Below are positions 10,541 through 22,057 of a DNA stretch of 64,000 bases, piece by piece. Made by a program: the position numbers and the translations under genes. The notes below the pieces were generated by a model. It was not told the origin of the DNA and made no database searches. It was given only the letters and a program-made list of their open reading frames with translations. The stretch is from Dendrolimus kikuchii (Eukaryota; Arthropoda; Insecta; Lepidoptera; Lasiocampidae): NCBI GenBank assembly GCA_019925095.2, contig CM034389.1:17781435-17845434 (forward strand), given 5' to 3'. Within the stretch, counting starts at the first letter, position 1, and the number at the start of each line of letters is the position of its first letter.

Positions 10541-11224
10541 GAGTTTTATTGCTTTAATTTGTAATTGATGGCAGATAATAAATCATGAAAAGATTTTAAT
10601 TTTTTATTTAATTGTAGGAAAGACTATTGCATATTCTTTTTAGTCTTTCATTTTCTAAAACAATTTTTTTAAATATTTTAAGTAACCTTTCCTTGACGCG
10701 TTATTAATTTTAAATAATATGTAAGTAATGTAAGAACGTCGCTATTTATTCTAATAAAAACTTTTTATTTTACATAACGTACTATTTTTTATCCGCGGCT
10801 TCGCTAGCGTTAATGTTTTCCCACGGGAATCTTACATTATTCCGTGATAAAAAGTAGCCTATGTGCTTATTCCAAACTATACTCTATCTTTCTGTCAAAT
10901 TTCATCTAGATCCGTTTAGTCGTACGTCAATATCGCCAGGTTATTGACAAAGAAACTTCAATCCAAACATTCATATTTATAATGAAAATATATATAAAAT
11001 ATAGATTTGAATAATGTGTCACTGGTTGAAAAAGCGCGGTATTGATTTAAACAGAAATAACTACTTTATTTGTAACTGAGAACTTCTAAGTTACGTCTTG
11101 ATGAAAAACTGTAAGACGCTCCGCCCTAAGTGCAATGTGTAAGCTTATTAGTTATTTATAATAAAATAATAACTGCTTCAAATCGATAGAAATTTAACTA
11201 GATAAATACATGCAACATAAAAAG
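10541..11224. other. A+T-rich upstream sequence with a Helitron-like fragment
   Basis: At 10790-10985 are a degraded CCGCGGCTTCGCTAGCGTTA and TTTCATCTAGATCCGTTTAG, phrases typical of the Helitron-type repeats elsewhere in the window. The rest is unassigned. Confidence 0.35.
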
Positions 11225-11659
11225 GAATCAGAATTCGACGTGTGATCGTGGCTTAATATTTCGTGGTATGATGTGGGTTCTTAAAATTTGCAGCTAGTTA
11301 AAACGAGGAAGCCAGCGCCGCGGCACGGTCACCGAATTAAACGCGAGTGACGGTGGCGTCACGCTTGCGCACTCACCGCCATCTATCGGCCGCACCGGCA
11401 ATGCCGCATCACCTGCCTGCCTCCCGCGACATTCCGTAATTTCTCCGTCGCGCTCGCACCAGTGGCACGTAGAAATAACCTCAAAACGCTCCAATCACCA
11501 AAATATTATCCTACGACACATTAATAACAGTGACATTGACTGCAAAATCGAATAACAGTGTTATGAGAGTGACGTAACGCCCACCAACGTCCGCGTTCGC
11601 ATCGACAGTGTTAACTACATAGTGATTTTGTTAAAATCGAAAGTTTACGGAGGACGATA
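11225..11659 (+). promoter_or_regulatory. Probable promoter and 5' UTR of the LDL-receptor-family gene
   Basis: This G+C-richer block directly precedes the coding start. It has no obvious TATA box. It contains several TGACG/CGTCA (CRE-like) words, including GAGTGACGTAACGCC near 11570 and TGGCGTCACG near 11354, plus CCGCCATCTATCGGC near 11378. An in-frame TAA at 11612-11614 closes the reading frame upstream of ATG 11660. The transcription start cannot be placed from sequence alone. Confidence 0.45.
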
Positions 11660-11795
11660 ATGTTCTTTTCGGTGGGCTGTCAACGGGCAGCCCTCAAGTT
11701 TGGTGCCAATATGTGGTGGTTTTTAATCTTGTGTGTTTTGAACGTTCAGACATTTGGAGTAACAGCGTTTAATAGTAGTGGTGCAATATTCGAGA
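11660..11795 (+). CDS. Exon 1 of a probable LDL-receptor-family gene: signal peptide and mature N-terminus
   Basis: The frame gives 45 codons plus one base, ending at a strong donor (CGAGA|GTGAGT). Residues 18-36 (MWWFLILCVLNVQTFGVTA) are a hydrophobic secretion signal with a small residue at its end, so cleavage after Ala36 is likely. A sequon N-S-S follows at 38-40. Two starts are possible: ATG 11660 (A at -3, first ATG after an in-frame stop) and ATG 11711 (residue 18), which alone would give a canonical signal peptide. The exon ends in phase 1, matching the acceptor phase of the LDL-receptor class A exon at 42816; joining them makes codon AAC (Asn). Assignment to the same gene is inference. 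The product would be a secreted or cell-surface protein. Confidence 0.65.
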
Positions 11796-12346
11796 GTGAG
11801 TATAAAATCGCTTTTAAATATTAATATTAATTAATATACTTTAATGAACATAGAATATGTTAAAAATCAGAGAAATAATAGAAGATGATTCTTATAGTAT
11901 CTTATAGTAAACATAAGCTTGATTGATTCACATCGTGCGATCTTTTTAACAGCTGGGAACACCTGACTGCGCATTCGTTTTATTTATACCAAGAACTGGT
12001 TTGTTACGCACGTCTGTGGTATAGTCGATCACATGTGCACTACTGTAATTGTGGATTGTTTACATTACAATTGAACCAATTAAAAATCAGATAAAATGAT
12101 AAGATATCTTGAAAATGTCACACCGTCAAAATATTTATATGAATGAATTCTTGCGCTCATAGTCAGATAATGGTCCATAATGGACTACTTAAAGAGAGGA
12201 AACAGAATTTATTTGATTTATTCCCATTTCATACAAACTCAGACTGTATTTTACAACAATTAGTTTCGAAGTAAACATTTATATATTTCTAATAATAATT
12301 CTAATTTTCTATTATAAATCAAAGTATACATTTTAATTACAGCTTA

Positions 12347-12480
12347 AATCGATCGCCCTTTACTCTACCAATATTTTGGAAACAGGACATTGACAATCAG
12401 CATTGCCATACAGCGTGGCAATGCTGCCAGCTTTCTGGGCACGCTTCCATCTGGCAGCGATTTGTTACATACTTTATATT
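12347..12480 (+). pseudogene. C-terminal fragment resembling a non-LTR retrotransposon ORF2
   Basis: One frame stays open to a TAA at 12479 and reads ...LYQYFGNRTLTISIAIQRG followed by NAASFLGTLPSGSDLLHTLY. I recall similar ends from insect LINE-like open frames, but cannot name the clade. No 5' portion is nearby. It lies inside the putative intron and has no splice sites. Confidence 0.4.
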
Positions 12481-15089
12481 AATTTATTTATAATTTACTT
12501 TTATTTTCTTTCATTGTAAAATACACGAAATTTAATTAGAAAAAAATTTCTAAGGTCTTATTTTTTTTTTTGAGTCTCACCTCTTTTTCAATTTCCCAGA
12601 AGCAGTTGAAAGAAATTGGTTAAGTGCTTGGCAGTACGCGTACAGGAAATGGTCCCGTAGGGATGGCAAACGTTGCTAGTTTTGATTATTTTTCCACGAA
12701 AACATACAAACCATTTAATTGAAAATATCCCATATCCTAAAAAATACTCTAGGGGTAATGTTCAAAGCAATTTTCATTGAAAACATATTATCTGAAGCTT
12801 TAGACCTTTATTTTTTAAAATTTTAACTTCATACTTTAAAAGTTAGAGGGGGAACACAAACACAATTTCACTTTGGGAGCTAGCTAATAAGCCTCGCTAC
12901 CTATTTATATAATTAAAAAGTTATTAAAGAATATTATTCTGTTTCTTCCAGATTTAGCTAAAGATACCTTACTTAGTTATACGTGTATAATATTGAAAAC
13001 CAAATTTTCAACCGTTTTCCCAATTCCTGTACATAACTTTTTAGTACTATCCAAACTACGTCTTCCTATCAAATTTCAGACATAATAGTTTGTGACTGTC
13101 ATATACAAATGTTAACGGTTTGAGTTCCGGACGCACGGACGGACATAACAACTTCATAAGGATTCCTTTTTAGCCAAAATGAAAATGAAAGAAATCTGAA
13201 AATAACAATAATTTGAAGAAAAATAATTCATAGATAGGTATTTTAAAAACGCTGACATGGGAATATTAATTTTACGTAACTACTAAGGTTATTATGGCAT
13301 GTGGATTAATAGACTTGATTCTTAAAAGAGCATTAAAATTCAAGCTATTTGTCGCTGCACTACGTCACTATGTACATACAAACATAAAATATGTAGATAA
13401 ATCGAAGTGACTCAAACCTATTATAAGTACTTAATGAATTTATGATAGGTACCTACGTATGCACAGTTACTTGCATGAGTAATCTTTACTAGGTTCTTTA
13501 GTAGGAATTTTACAATTTCAAGTTATGTTAATATGTACCTGCCCTAATTTAACAGTGACATTTTTTAAAGGGTAGTTTTTAGGAGAAGAGCTTAAATAAA
13601 ATTGAATTAAACATTTCTGAGAATCTTATTTCTCATAATCCTATCAGGTAACAAATTGTATAGAGATAATTGGTGTTGTTTAAGCACTGGAGACTGAATG
13701 GTTATGAATAGAACAAATCAATACCAAATATTTATTGAACTATCACAACTAAACATATGACCCTTTTGCTTACGTGCCATTTTCAAAATAAAGCAGCGAT
13801 ATATCGAAGTTCTAATTTATGTTTTGCAATGGCGTCTCAACAATAATTATTCGAGAAGGAAAATTTCCATGGAAAATGTTCCGCCCGCCGCTGTATATTG
13901 TCATTTCTATTTACAGTGAGTACCTACGTGTGAAGTATTATATATTTCGGAGTTGACTAGTAATATTATTATTTCAATGCCTGTTATGAGAAGCCCGTAA
14001 TCGGCATACGGTTAATATGAAGCAAGAGAATATTGTGGATTTAATGTGCAAAAACACCATGAATGCTTTGTTTATGTATGCACAAAAATAATAAATAGTG
14101 AAAAGAAAATAGACCAGAATATATAATAAACGCTTAACATAAAATATAATAATTATACATATATGGATTAAGAGTTTGTAAAATACTTTATAGAGAAACA
14201 AGCTAATAAAAATGTTGTAAATATTAGACTAAGTAATCTAGAATAAGGAAATGATATACAGAAAAGTTGCTTAAAAATCAGTCTTGGCAAACTTGTCAGT
14301 CGGAATGAGAAATGCCTGCTATTATTCGGCATTGATGAAGGGCAACCTAGCATATTATGGATTACTACTATAATACTACGCACTCTAATAATGTAAATAA
14401 GAATACTAATGTTTTTATTTATTAGTATGACTGTTAACATTGGTTAGTGGTATTTTAACCATATCAACTAACCTAACCCACTTCGATGAGTCGTCATATA
14501 TGAGGTATGGATCATATTATTCTTGCAAGGCTTTAATGTTTAATGCATTTGTAGACCAGTGTTTTCAACTTAACATGCACTGTGTGGCGTGGGGTACTGT
14601 CCCTACTGTAATACTATAAAAGTCAAATGTCTTGAGGATCTTTAGGTTTCTAAATTATTTGCCGTTCGTAGGAGGAACAGTCGACAAACTTCGTCTCATA
14701 TAATCTGGTATGTATGACGTGCTTTTGATAAACAACAAATAATAAATACTGTAATATAAAATTAGCGTTGATGGGTTTGTTTATTTCAGAACCATTTCAA
14801 GGTTCCATGGTGGTTATTGTATGACGACAGTTTAAGATGTTCTATTGCTCAGTTGTTACTTTCATAAAAAGTATTAATCCAATACGATATACATAACTTT
14901 AACAATGAATAAAAATAATTCATTTATTGCACACTTTACGTACATATTATACTTTCATATTTAGACTATAGTTAATACAGAATACGTAGATATTAAAATA
15001 TCTGCTGTTCCTATTTCAATCGCATATCCCTATATTCCTGTCTTGTCCTTTTATTTCATACCGCTATCCCACGCTGAAGGATGGCAAGA
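12481..15089. other. Unassigned intronic stretch
   Basis: At 13040-13170 are phrases such as TTTGAGTTCCGGACGCACGG / ATAAGGATTCCTTTTTAGCC that look like an old dispersed repeat. The minus-strand frames of 75-90 codons at 13974-14440 are low-complexity translations of A+T-rich DNA. Nothing else is supported. Confidence 0.4.
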
Positions 15090-15190
15090 CGTTGGATTCG
15101 TCCCTGGTGTTCTAATGTCTATAGGCGACGGTAACCACTATCCATGAGCTGAGCTGCTTGTTTGGCAGCTTCGCATTAATAAAACTTACT
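15090..15190 (+). repeat. CR1-type 3' tail fragment
   Basis: GGTGTTCTAATGTCTATAGGCGACGGTAACC followed by CATGAGCTGAGCTGCTTGTT resembles the LINE end (TGTTGCAAACGTCCATAGGC / GACGGTAACCACTTTCCATC at 31263-31304), degraded. Confidence 0.55.
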
Positions 15191-15365
15191 AATTATGAAA
15201 ATCATTAAATAATACTGAGACATTTACATAGAGCTGTTTCCTTATTCCAAAAGATATCTGTATAAGATTTCATGAAAATAAATACAGCCACAGAGCTGCA
15301 AGGTAGACAACAACAAACAAAAGCGTTACAACAAACTGGATATATGTTAGAATATTTTAATATAC

Positions 15366-15699
15366 ATTTTTTTTAACAAAAAACAAAATCGACTTCAAAC
15401 TAAAAATCAGCAAAAAATAAAATTTTCAACAACATCGTAAGCTATTCAAGTATCTGTGCTACTAAAAGTATTTAAAAATCAAAATTGACTTCAAACTAAA
15501 AAACAGCAAAAAATAAAATTTTGACCAACATCGTAAAGTCAGTGGCAAGTAAAACAAAAAAACAACAAATTTGCAATATAGTAATTTTTATGATTTGCTT
15601 CGCACTGAATTCAAAATCTTGTAGAAAGAAGTCGGTTAAATTAATATTCATTTTTTGCTTTTTAGTTTGAAGTCGGTTTTGTTTTTGTTAAAAAAAAAC
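15366..15699. mobile_element. MITE-like element with inverted ACCGACTTC ends and an internal duplication
   Basis: Left end TTTTTTTTAACAAAAAACAA then CGACTTCAAACTAAAAATCAG; the right end is its inverse (CTTTTTAGTTTGAAGTCGGT ... TTTTTGTTAAAAAAAAA). Inside, a block of about 57 bases (15383-15439) is repeated at 15478-15534 with few changes. Related ends occur at 56.7 kb. Confidence 0.6.
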
Positions 15700-16195
15700 T
15701 TTTTGTAGAGAAAACACTTGAATAGCTTTAAAAATAATGCTTATATTAAGCGGCTGTAGAAATTGTACTACTGGTACGCGTATACAAGATTACTATCTCA
15801 CTCTCGATTTTCCTGCAATCCACTCATCAGATCCTGACTTGGTGACAATGGGACCAACCTCTTGGATATATTTTTCGAATAAAGAAAAAACTTTGAAAAT
15901 CGGCCCACAATTGACGGAGATATCGTATAACAAAGAAGTCGGTTAACAATTTTTGAGGATTTCTCTTGATTTGGGTGGATTCCATTCATTTCAGATCGTG
16001 GAGTGGAGAGGAGACATGGAGTCACCATGAGATCAATTCGGGAGTTCTCTCGGGACTCTTTCGATTAAAGAACAATGTTGAAAATCTTTTCACAATTGAC
16101 GGAGATATCAAGTAACAAATATACAAAAAATATACAGATAAATTAAGAACCTCCTCTGTTATGAAGTCGATTAAAAACGAAACGCTTCGCTCCTG
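15700..16195 (+). repeat. Dispersed ACCGACTTC-family repeat, body
   Basis: It contains two related segments, each with ATTGACGGAGATATC followed by a GAAGTCG box (15913-15945 and 16097-16170), and the phrase CACTCATCAGATCCTGACTT. The same phrases are found inverted at 56.04-56.79 kb and direct at 60.59-60.85 kb. The 69-codon frame at 15737 is incidental. Confidence 0.6.
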
Positions 16196-16415
16196 TGACG
16201 AAGTACTTAGAAAACTTTTCTAGCCGAATATACATATTATTTCAATTGTTAACGATTTGCTGGCGATAAAGAAGAGTTTCGTGAAAAAACGTCCAAATTT
16301 AGTATACCGTTGTGCGGAATTTACTTGCCGGGTAAGACGACGTGTGATCTTCAGCAAATGGTAAGGTGTAAATTCAACAGTGAGACTTTTATTCGTGCTA
16401 AGATTATTAACATAT

Positions 16416-16718
16416 GTACAGGAGCGGAGAAAGAATGCAATTTCCTGCGGCCGGGCGGCCTGTCGTAAGAGGCGACAAAATAAGCCAGCCACGTAGTATT
16501 TGGCTGTCTGGATGGCTATCACTCCTGGTCTATAGTATGCTGCCATAACGACCTTGAATTGTGTTCCGGTATTAGTGACCAGGTTCCAGTCCCCCTTTAG
16601 AGAGTGACAGCACAATGATAACATTTTTGGTGTTACAAATGTCCGTAAGCGACAGTAACCGCTTTCCGTGAGGAGGGCCTTCTGCCTGTATTCTGAAAGC
16701 ATGCAATAAAAAAAAACA
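16416..16718 (+). mobile_element. SINE-like element with CR1-type 3' tail (family 2)
   Basis: Starts GTACAGGAGCGGAGAAAGAA, then TTTCCTGCGGCCGGGCGGCC, a middle segment with GTGACCAGGTTCCAGTC (B-box-like), then the CR1-like tail (GACAGTAACCGCTTTCCGTG; GGGCCTTCTGCCTGTATTCT) and a terminal CAATAAAAAAAAAC. It is diverged from the 31360 and 59121 copies. The 160-codon minus-strand frame over it is a shadow. Confidence 0.75.
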
Positions 16719-17309
16719 GAAAAAAGTATTCATAAAATAACACTTCATAATATTTCAAAACAAGAGTCTATAACGTATATACTATCGTGTCCAAAAGATG
16801 TGCCAAGAGACAAAAATAGTATTATAAACATCCGAAATCATCTAAAGTTATTTTCCTCAATCAGTACAAAGTTCAATTGCAATGGCGTAAAGCCAATATG
16901 CGAAATGGGCATTCCGAGGACAGTGTTTACTATTTCTAACTCCCTCATCGACGGTCAATGGCTTTCAATGGTTAATTTGATCATTGGAGAGCACGATAGT
17001 ACTTTGAATGGGTGGTCTCCTGACAGCGGTTACCACTGTCTCAATTTTGACACCCCTCATCCAGCTGACGCGCCGACCGTCCCTTTGATGAAAGCACAAT
17101 TCCATTGTGATAGCAACAAAATAGGCTTTGTGCCTGAAGCAGTGGTCATTATGTGATAAATGAAAAACGAATCGCAATTGTCATATTTCCATGAATTTTA
17201 TTAATTTGTAACTTTTTAGGTACTAAGGAATTTGCACGTAATTCTAAGTCAAATATTTTTATTTGAAATCTGTATTACCGTTGAATTTATTATATAGACT
17301 TATTTTATT

Positions 17310-17545
17310 ATAATGTATGTAAGTTCGGGTGGAATCTTGCAAGTTAAATTTGACCAACTTCCTGGTTTCCGATTGAGCTGAAATTTTGCACGCATATGTA
17401 TATCGCGTGACAATGCAATAATATGGTACCATGGAGCTGATCTGATGATGGAGTCGGTAGGTGGCCATAGTGGCCATAGGAACTCCTGTACTAAACAAGA
17501 TAGACCCGTCGTGTTTGGGCTCGTTTTACTTGTTTTGGCTAGCAC
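17310..17545. repeat. Dispersed non-coding repeat
   Basis: The phrase TGGTACCATGGAGCTGATCTGATG / GAGTCGGTAGGTGGCCATAG is one I associate with widespread lepidopteran repeats (from memory, not verified). A 9-base tandem duplication TGGCCATAG occurs at 17462-17479. No boundaries or coding are visible. Confidence 0.4.
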
Positions 17546-18892
17546 TCTGTTGCTACATATATCCAGGATCTCGAAAGCTTGTATTTAAAAACCTTTTTAA
17601 AAAAGCTTATTACTATTAGTGCTAGCGAAACTTTATTCGCGTTTTTGTAACGACGTATTTGGTAGTGAATTGCAACGGCGGCACCATTTGTCGGGATAAA
17701 AAGAATCATGTGTTGGCCCGGGTATAAGATTAATCCGTGTCGAGATTTATTTAAAACCGTTAACTAGTTTTTACGTGATGCTCTATCAAAAAAGTGGCCA
17801 AACAATTTTAATGTTGCATTTCGAAATCTACTGGTCCGAATTTTTTTTAACCGCCCGAAACTGATTGCCGTATTAGATATAATAATTTCTATGCTAAACT
17901 CTAACATATTTACATAAGCAATATATTTACTGCTATTTATTAATTCAAATAATTGTTTAAGATTAAAAATAATACATAAATCAATATTATCTGGGTTTTT
18001 CCCAATACTCGGAAACAGTTTTTGTGGTAACTTTCAACCTTAACAGTTGCTTACGTCAGCTGGAAAACGTAAGTCGTTACGAAAATTGCTGATTAAGAAA
18101 ACCTGAGGAATGTAATTTATAAAAATTGAGAATATTTTTTTAACAAAATGAGGGTCCCTTAGTATGTCAAAGTGTGAGCCAGGGGACCAGCTGCAGATTA
18201 GATAAGGGTCCCGGCTTTTTGCTCTTTACTTTAATGAAGGGCCAGTCTGCAAACTCAGCACGTTGTTAGCAAGTTAAAGGGTCTTTTCGATAAAACTATT
18301 GGAAGTATTGTAACGAGGATAAATACTAGTCTTTGTAAAGTATTTTCATCTTATTTAGTATTTTCTTATTGATAAATAGAATAAATAAAAAGAATACATT
18401 TTAACACAATAATCTTAACTACTTAAATAAACTGTTTTGTTTTGAAAAATATACGTAAGGATGGAAAGAAATTTCTACCTGATTGAAGAAAGTTCAGGGT
18501 TTCTATTTATTAAGTACAGAAATCGATTTCAGTGAATTAAATGATAAATGAGTTCTACAAACATGAAGGAAATATAATTTTTTCTCGGACCAATATCACC
18601 GTAGCAGTTAACCCGCCATCCATTACCGGATGACGTACGATGAGGGTTTCCAAATTGGTTATTTTACCGATTACTCTGAAACATTTTGGCTGTACAAATT
18701 TGCCGCTACGTAAAGGTTACATGAAAAGGTGTTACGACGCGTGTAAGGCTACGGTTATTACTCCCTTTGCTATTGGAAATTGGTAGCAATTAACGGATTC
18801 CTAGAATGTTATATAATAATTAGCTGTATCTTAACGCATAATTAGAACATATATTTAGTTTTCATAAGTACAACTTCATAGTCAATTATCAT
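17546..18892. other. Unassigned intronic stretch
   Basis: A+T-rich sequence without supported ORFs or clear repeat boundaries. Confidence 0.4.
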
Positions 18893-18970
18893 GCCTGAAG
18901 GTGGCTTGGCAGGTTTGACACATTGGTTATCTCGATGTGTAGGCTTCATCACGACAATTAATTGTAACAA
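18893..18970 (-). repeat. SINE family 1 internal fragment, minus strand
   Basis: GGTGGCTTGGCAGGTTTGAC / TTGGTTATCTCGATGTGTAG matches the minus-strand body of the 4281 copy. It ends at AATTGTAACAA, directly against a plus-strand copy of the same family. Confidence 0.65.
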
Positions 18971-19095
18971 ATCGTGATAGCGTAATGGCTAGCGCACGCG
19001 TCCCAAACTCAGAGAGCGCGGGTTTGAATCCTAGCCGGAACGCATGCACTTCTTAGGTAGTTATTCGACCTGATGTGCATATTATTATATTTATA
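18971..19095 (+). mobile_element. SINE family 1, 5' portion, plus strand
   Basis: The head TCGTGATAGCGTAATGGCTAGC (A-box region) and GGTTTGAATCC (B box, 19021-19031) are well preserved. The body breaks off after CGACCTGATGTGCATATTAT. The B box is the best kept of this family in the window. Confidence 0.7.
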
Positions 19096-19913
19096 TAAGT
19101 TCAAATAATCAAAAGTATAATGCCAGTATTAAATACTTCAACGATATTGTCCTGGATTTTCTGAATTTTATGCTTGAACATCATAAATTATTTTTTATTA
19201 CTATTTAAAGTGTTGTAAATATATTTATTAAAATAAAAAAATAGACAATGTAGTCTTGTCTTGGAGGATAGCGTAATCTGTGTCTCCTTTCATAAAACTT
19301 TTAAGGTCATCACATCTACATTGCTTATCTCATTTATATTAATTATTATTTTATTAATGCTAGTCCCAGTTTGCTTCCAAGTTATCGTTTGGTAATTCCC
19401 TTTTCTAGGAAAATCTTACGCTTTGTCTACCTACAATCGTTATTTACTTAACAATCGATAACGTTGATAAATAATGTTATTTAGTTCAGTTTAATACTTG
19501 AAATCCAGATGATGTAGACAGTTGGCTTATGTACACGATACTTAATTACTGTTATTTTAGATACTAATATAGTAACTACGTGCCAGACGGTTTATCTACG
19601 CATTATGAATTGTAATTTTAGATAATTAACAACAGCTGAATAAGTTTCGACTTTATCGATGGTTCAAGCTTTATATGTGTATAATTGCATTGGTATCAGG
19701 TCTTTGATCTGTAAGCCAATGATGGTGTCATATGACGTTGTACATCACATAACGTTAGTTGAGATTGCGGTTATTGTTATGACATCAGAAATTTTCTTAA
19801 ACGTACCACTACTATAACTGGGTTATTGACAAATATTACAATAAATTCTAAAATAGTATTCATGTACAAGAGCAGACGTCCAAAATATCTTGTTAATATT
19901 TTATTTTCAATAA
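19096..19913. other. Unassigned intronic stretch
   Basis: A+T-rich; nothing recognisable. Position 19913 is the A preceding a Helitron. Confidence 0.4.
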
Positions 19914-20739
19914 TCTATATATATATAAATGAATTTCTATTTCCCTTGGTCACGCCATCACGCGTGAACGGCTGGACCGATTTCGCTAATTCTTTTTTTG
20001 TTGTGTTTGTTATTGTCAGGAGAAGGTTCTTATGAAAGAAAAAATTAAGAAAATTGCGCGGAAAATTAGAAATTAACTAGCATATAAAATTATTTCTAAT
20101 CTAACCATACCATATAAAATCTAACGCTTTGGACAATATAAACTTTTTTTAATGTAACTTTATGGCGTTTGACAGAATGCGTGCTGCAAATGTCGTCAAA
20201 GAGGATGTAAAAAAACTGAATATCGTTTAAAATAGATGCTTCGGTTGAAGTTATTTTATTGATAAAATACATGTAATTTCTTACAAAAAGGATGTAAGAA
20301 AACTGAATTTCTTAGTGCACATCACGGTTAGTTCAGAGCCATCACGCCTAATATTAAGTATTAAAATATGATATTCATCAATAAAAAAATGATTAAAAAA
20401 CATCAGTCTAGCCATTTATTTGTTATGATCTTTCCCGGCCGATTTCGCCAATGGTCACTACATTTAAATTAATTTTCATTTGTCTGATTTAGGTGAATTA
20501 TTTTTGTGTGTTTAAGTGGGTCCCGGGATGGTTTAGATTCAAATTTGAATCAGGGAGATGGCGCTGCAATCGGGTTCCAGGATTTAGGTGATTTTTTGTG
20601 TGTGTATTCAAGTGGATCTCGGGATGATTTAGATTCACGATTGGACCCGGTAGTTAGCACCTCCCGGTTGATGGCGCTGCAATCGGTTTCTAGATTTTTA
20701 TTTTTTAAAGGCAAGACAAAGTCTTCCGGGTACAGCTAG
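19914..20739 (+). mobile_element. Non-autonomous Helitron (family A), complete ends
   Basis: Begins TCTATATATATATAAATGAA after host A (19913) and ends with the short stem AAGACAAAGTCTT (20713-20725), then CCGGGTACAGCTAG before host T (20740). These are the Helitron hallmarks: TC start, CTAG end, stem about 10 bases before it, no target duplication, A|T insertion. A repeated GATGGCGCTGCAATCGG near the 3' side (20558 and 20671) is an internal duplication. The 826 bp encode no Rep-helicase; the 69- and 77-codon frames are incidental. Confidence 0.85.
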
Positions 20740-20755
20740 TTCATTATAGAAATAC

Positions 20756-20965
20756 ATACATAACTTCACGCCAGTTCCCTTGCGGGGTAGGCACGAACAA
20801 CAGAGCGCCATTCAGGCTTATTCTTACACACCTCACTTGCTTCTTTGACATTCATAGCTCTTGTCATGCACGCTCGTCTATTCTTAAGGCTCCTGACATC
20901 ACCTTCTGCTAGTACACGATCAATTTGATCATGGAAGGTGTGTCGTGGCCTTCCACGACTATAGA
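20756..20965 (-). pseudogene. LINE ORF2 C-terminus and 3' end, minus strand (family T)
   Basis: On the minus strand it encodes SRGRPRHTFHDQIDRVLAEG followed by DVRSLKNRRACMTRAMNVKE, then a 3' UTR with CTACCCCGCAAGGGAACTGG and a (TGTA)-like tail GTTATGTATGTAT. Severely 5'-truncated. It is the inverted, near-identical partner of 21484-21660. The family is also present at 53201-53572. Confidence 0.8.
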
Positions 20966-20991
20966 AATAATTTGAATTCTATTTAGTAGTA

Positions 20992-21678
20992 GTATAATTG
21001 CTTAACTTAGAACGAATGCAAGGATAATGGTCGATAATGTTATGCTGGAGCAAGTGAATGAGTTTGTATATCTTAGATGTGTTTTAGCAGGGATGGAAGG
21101 TACACCACTGATATAGAAAGAAGAGTGAATTTGGGGAATAGTGTGAATGGAGCGTTAGGTAAACTTCTAGGCGCTAAGAACCTCAGCCAGAAGGCCCAGC
21201 TTGCCATACACAACGTGGTGCTGGTACCTACACTCACCTCTGGAAGCGAGAGTTGCGTATGGAAGAGAGAGCATGAAAGTGGAGTAAACGCGGTCGAGAT
21301 GCGAGCACTGTGCAAAATCTGCGGGAGTGTCGCTCGCGGACCGCGTTCATAATACTGAAGTAAGAAGGAGAGTGTCGAGGTGAAGGTAAGGAAAGCAATG
21401 CTCCGGTGGTTCAGGCATGTGGAAAGAATGCACGATGAAAGAATGACTAAACAGATATACAATGCAAAAGTGGATGGATGCAGAAGTCGTGGAAGGCCAC
21501 GACACACCTTCCATGATCAAATTGATCGTGTACTAGCAGAAGGTGATGTCAGGAGCCTTAAGAACAGACGAGCGTGCATGACAAGAGCTATGAATGTCAA
21601 AGAAGCAAGTGAGGTGTGTAAGAATAAGCTTGAATGGCACTCTGTTGTGAAGTTATGTATGTATGTATAATTGCTTAA
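20992..21678 (+). mobile_element. 5'-truncated LINE (family T) with 14-bp target duplication
   Basis: The identical 14 bases GTATAATTGCTTAA flank it at 20992-21005 and 21665-21678, so the insert is 21006-21664. It encodes the end of a reverse-transcriptase ORF: VNEFVYL, then RRVNLGNSVNGALGKLLGAK, GSESCVWKREHESGVNAVEM, and LRWFRHVERMHDERMTKQIY. Frameshifts lie near 21090 and 21330. The 3' UTR differs from the 20756 copy by loss of the stretch holding CTACCCCGCAAGG. It ends in GTTATGTATGTAT. Target duplication and 5' truncation are normal outcomes of target-primed reverse transcription. The clade is uncertain. Confidence 0.85.
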
Positions 21679-22057
21679 ATTATTATTACACTATTTGACT
21701 CGTTAAAATTGTGACGTCATAAGGCAGTACTCTCATACAAAATCAAGGAGACTATGACGTTTTGTGCGATGATAAAAAGCGTCTCAGTTGATTATTCTGA
21801 CAAATACTCGAACTGTTAGCGACCTCGCTACGCTCGTGCGCCAAACCATCTCATGCCTAAATAGGTGACTTTCATCTCTCTTGCAACAATCTACTATTAA
21901 ATAATAAGGCGTTGATTGAAAATTTTAATTGGATTTTCTATAAAAACAAGAACAGAGTGGTGGCGCAAACTGTGATTGCAAAATGTGTTATGTTTCTTAC
22001 TAAGGCTAATTCATTTTTTAGTGTCCAATATTTTATTATACATATCACTTATGGCCA
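21679..22057. other. Unassigned intronic stretch
   Basis: Contains GTTAGCGACCTCGCTACGCTCGTGCGCC near 21818, a locally G+C-rich phrase, but no supported feature. Confidence 0.35.

Noticed and set aside
13974..14440. Overlapping minus-strand frames of 75 and 90 codons
   Set aside because: Hydrophobic low-complexity translations of A+T-rich DNA with no conserved features.
16220..16702. 160-codon minus-strand frame
   Set aside because: Antisense to a family 2 SINE-like element and continues into A+T-rich sequence; similar chance frames occur over the other copies (31189, 6682).
16800..17156. 118-codon plus-strand open frame
   Set aside because: No recognisable domain, no splice sites or signal, and length compatible with chance in this window. 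A translated search would decide.
18971..19035. Possible tRNA gene
   Set aside because: Good A and B boxes, but the same head occurs in several SINE copies and no cloverleaf closes.
20506..20739. 77-codon frame with repeated SGSRD-like motif
   Set aside because: Lies within the non-autonomous Helitron; the repeat is the element's internal DNA duplication.
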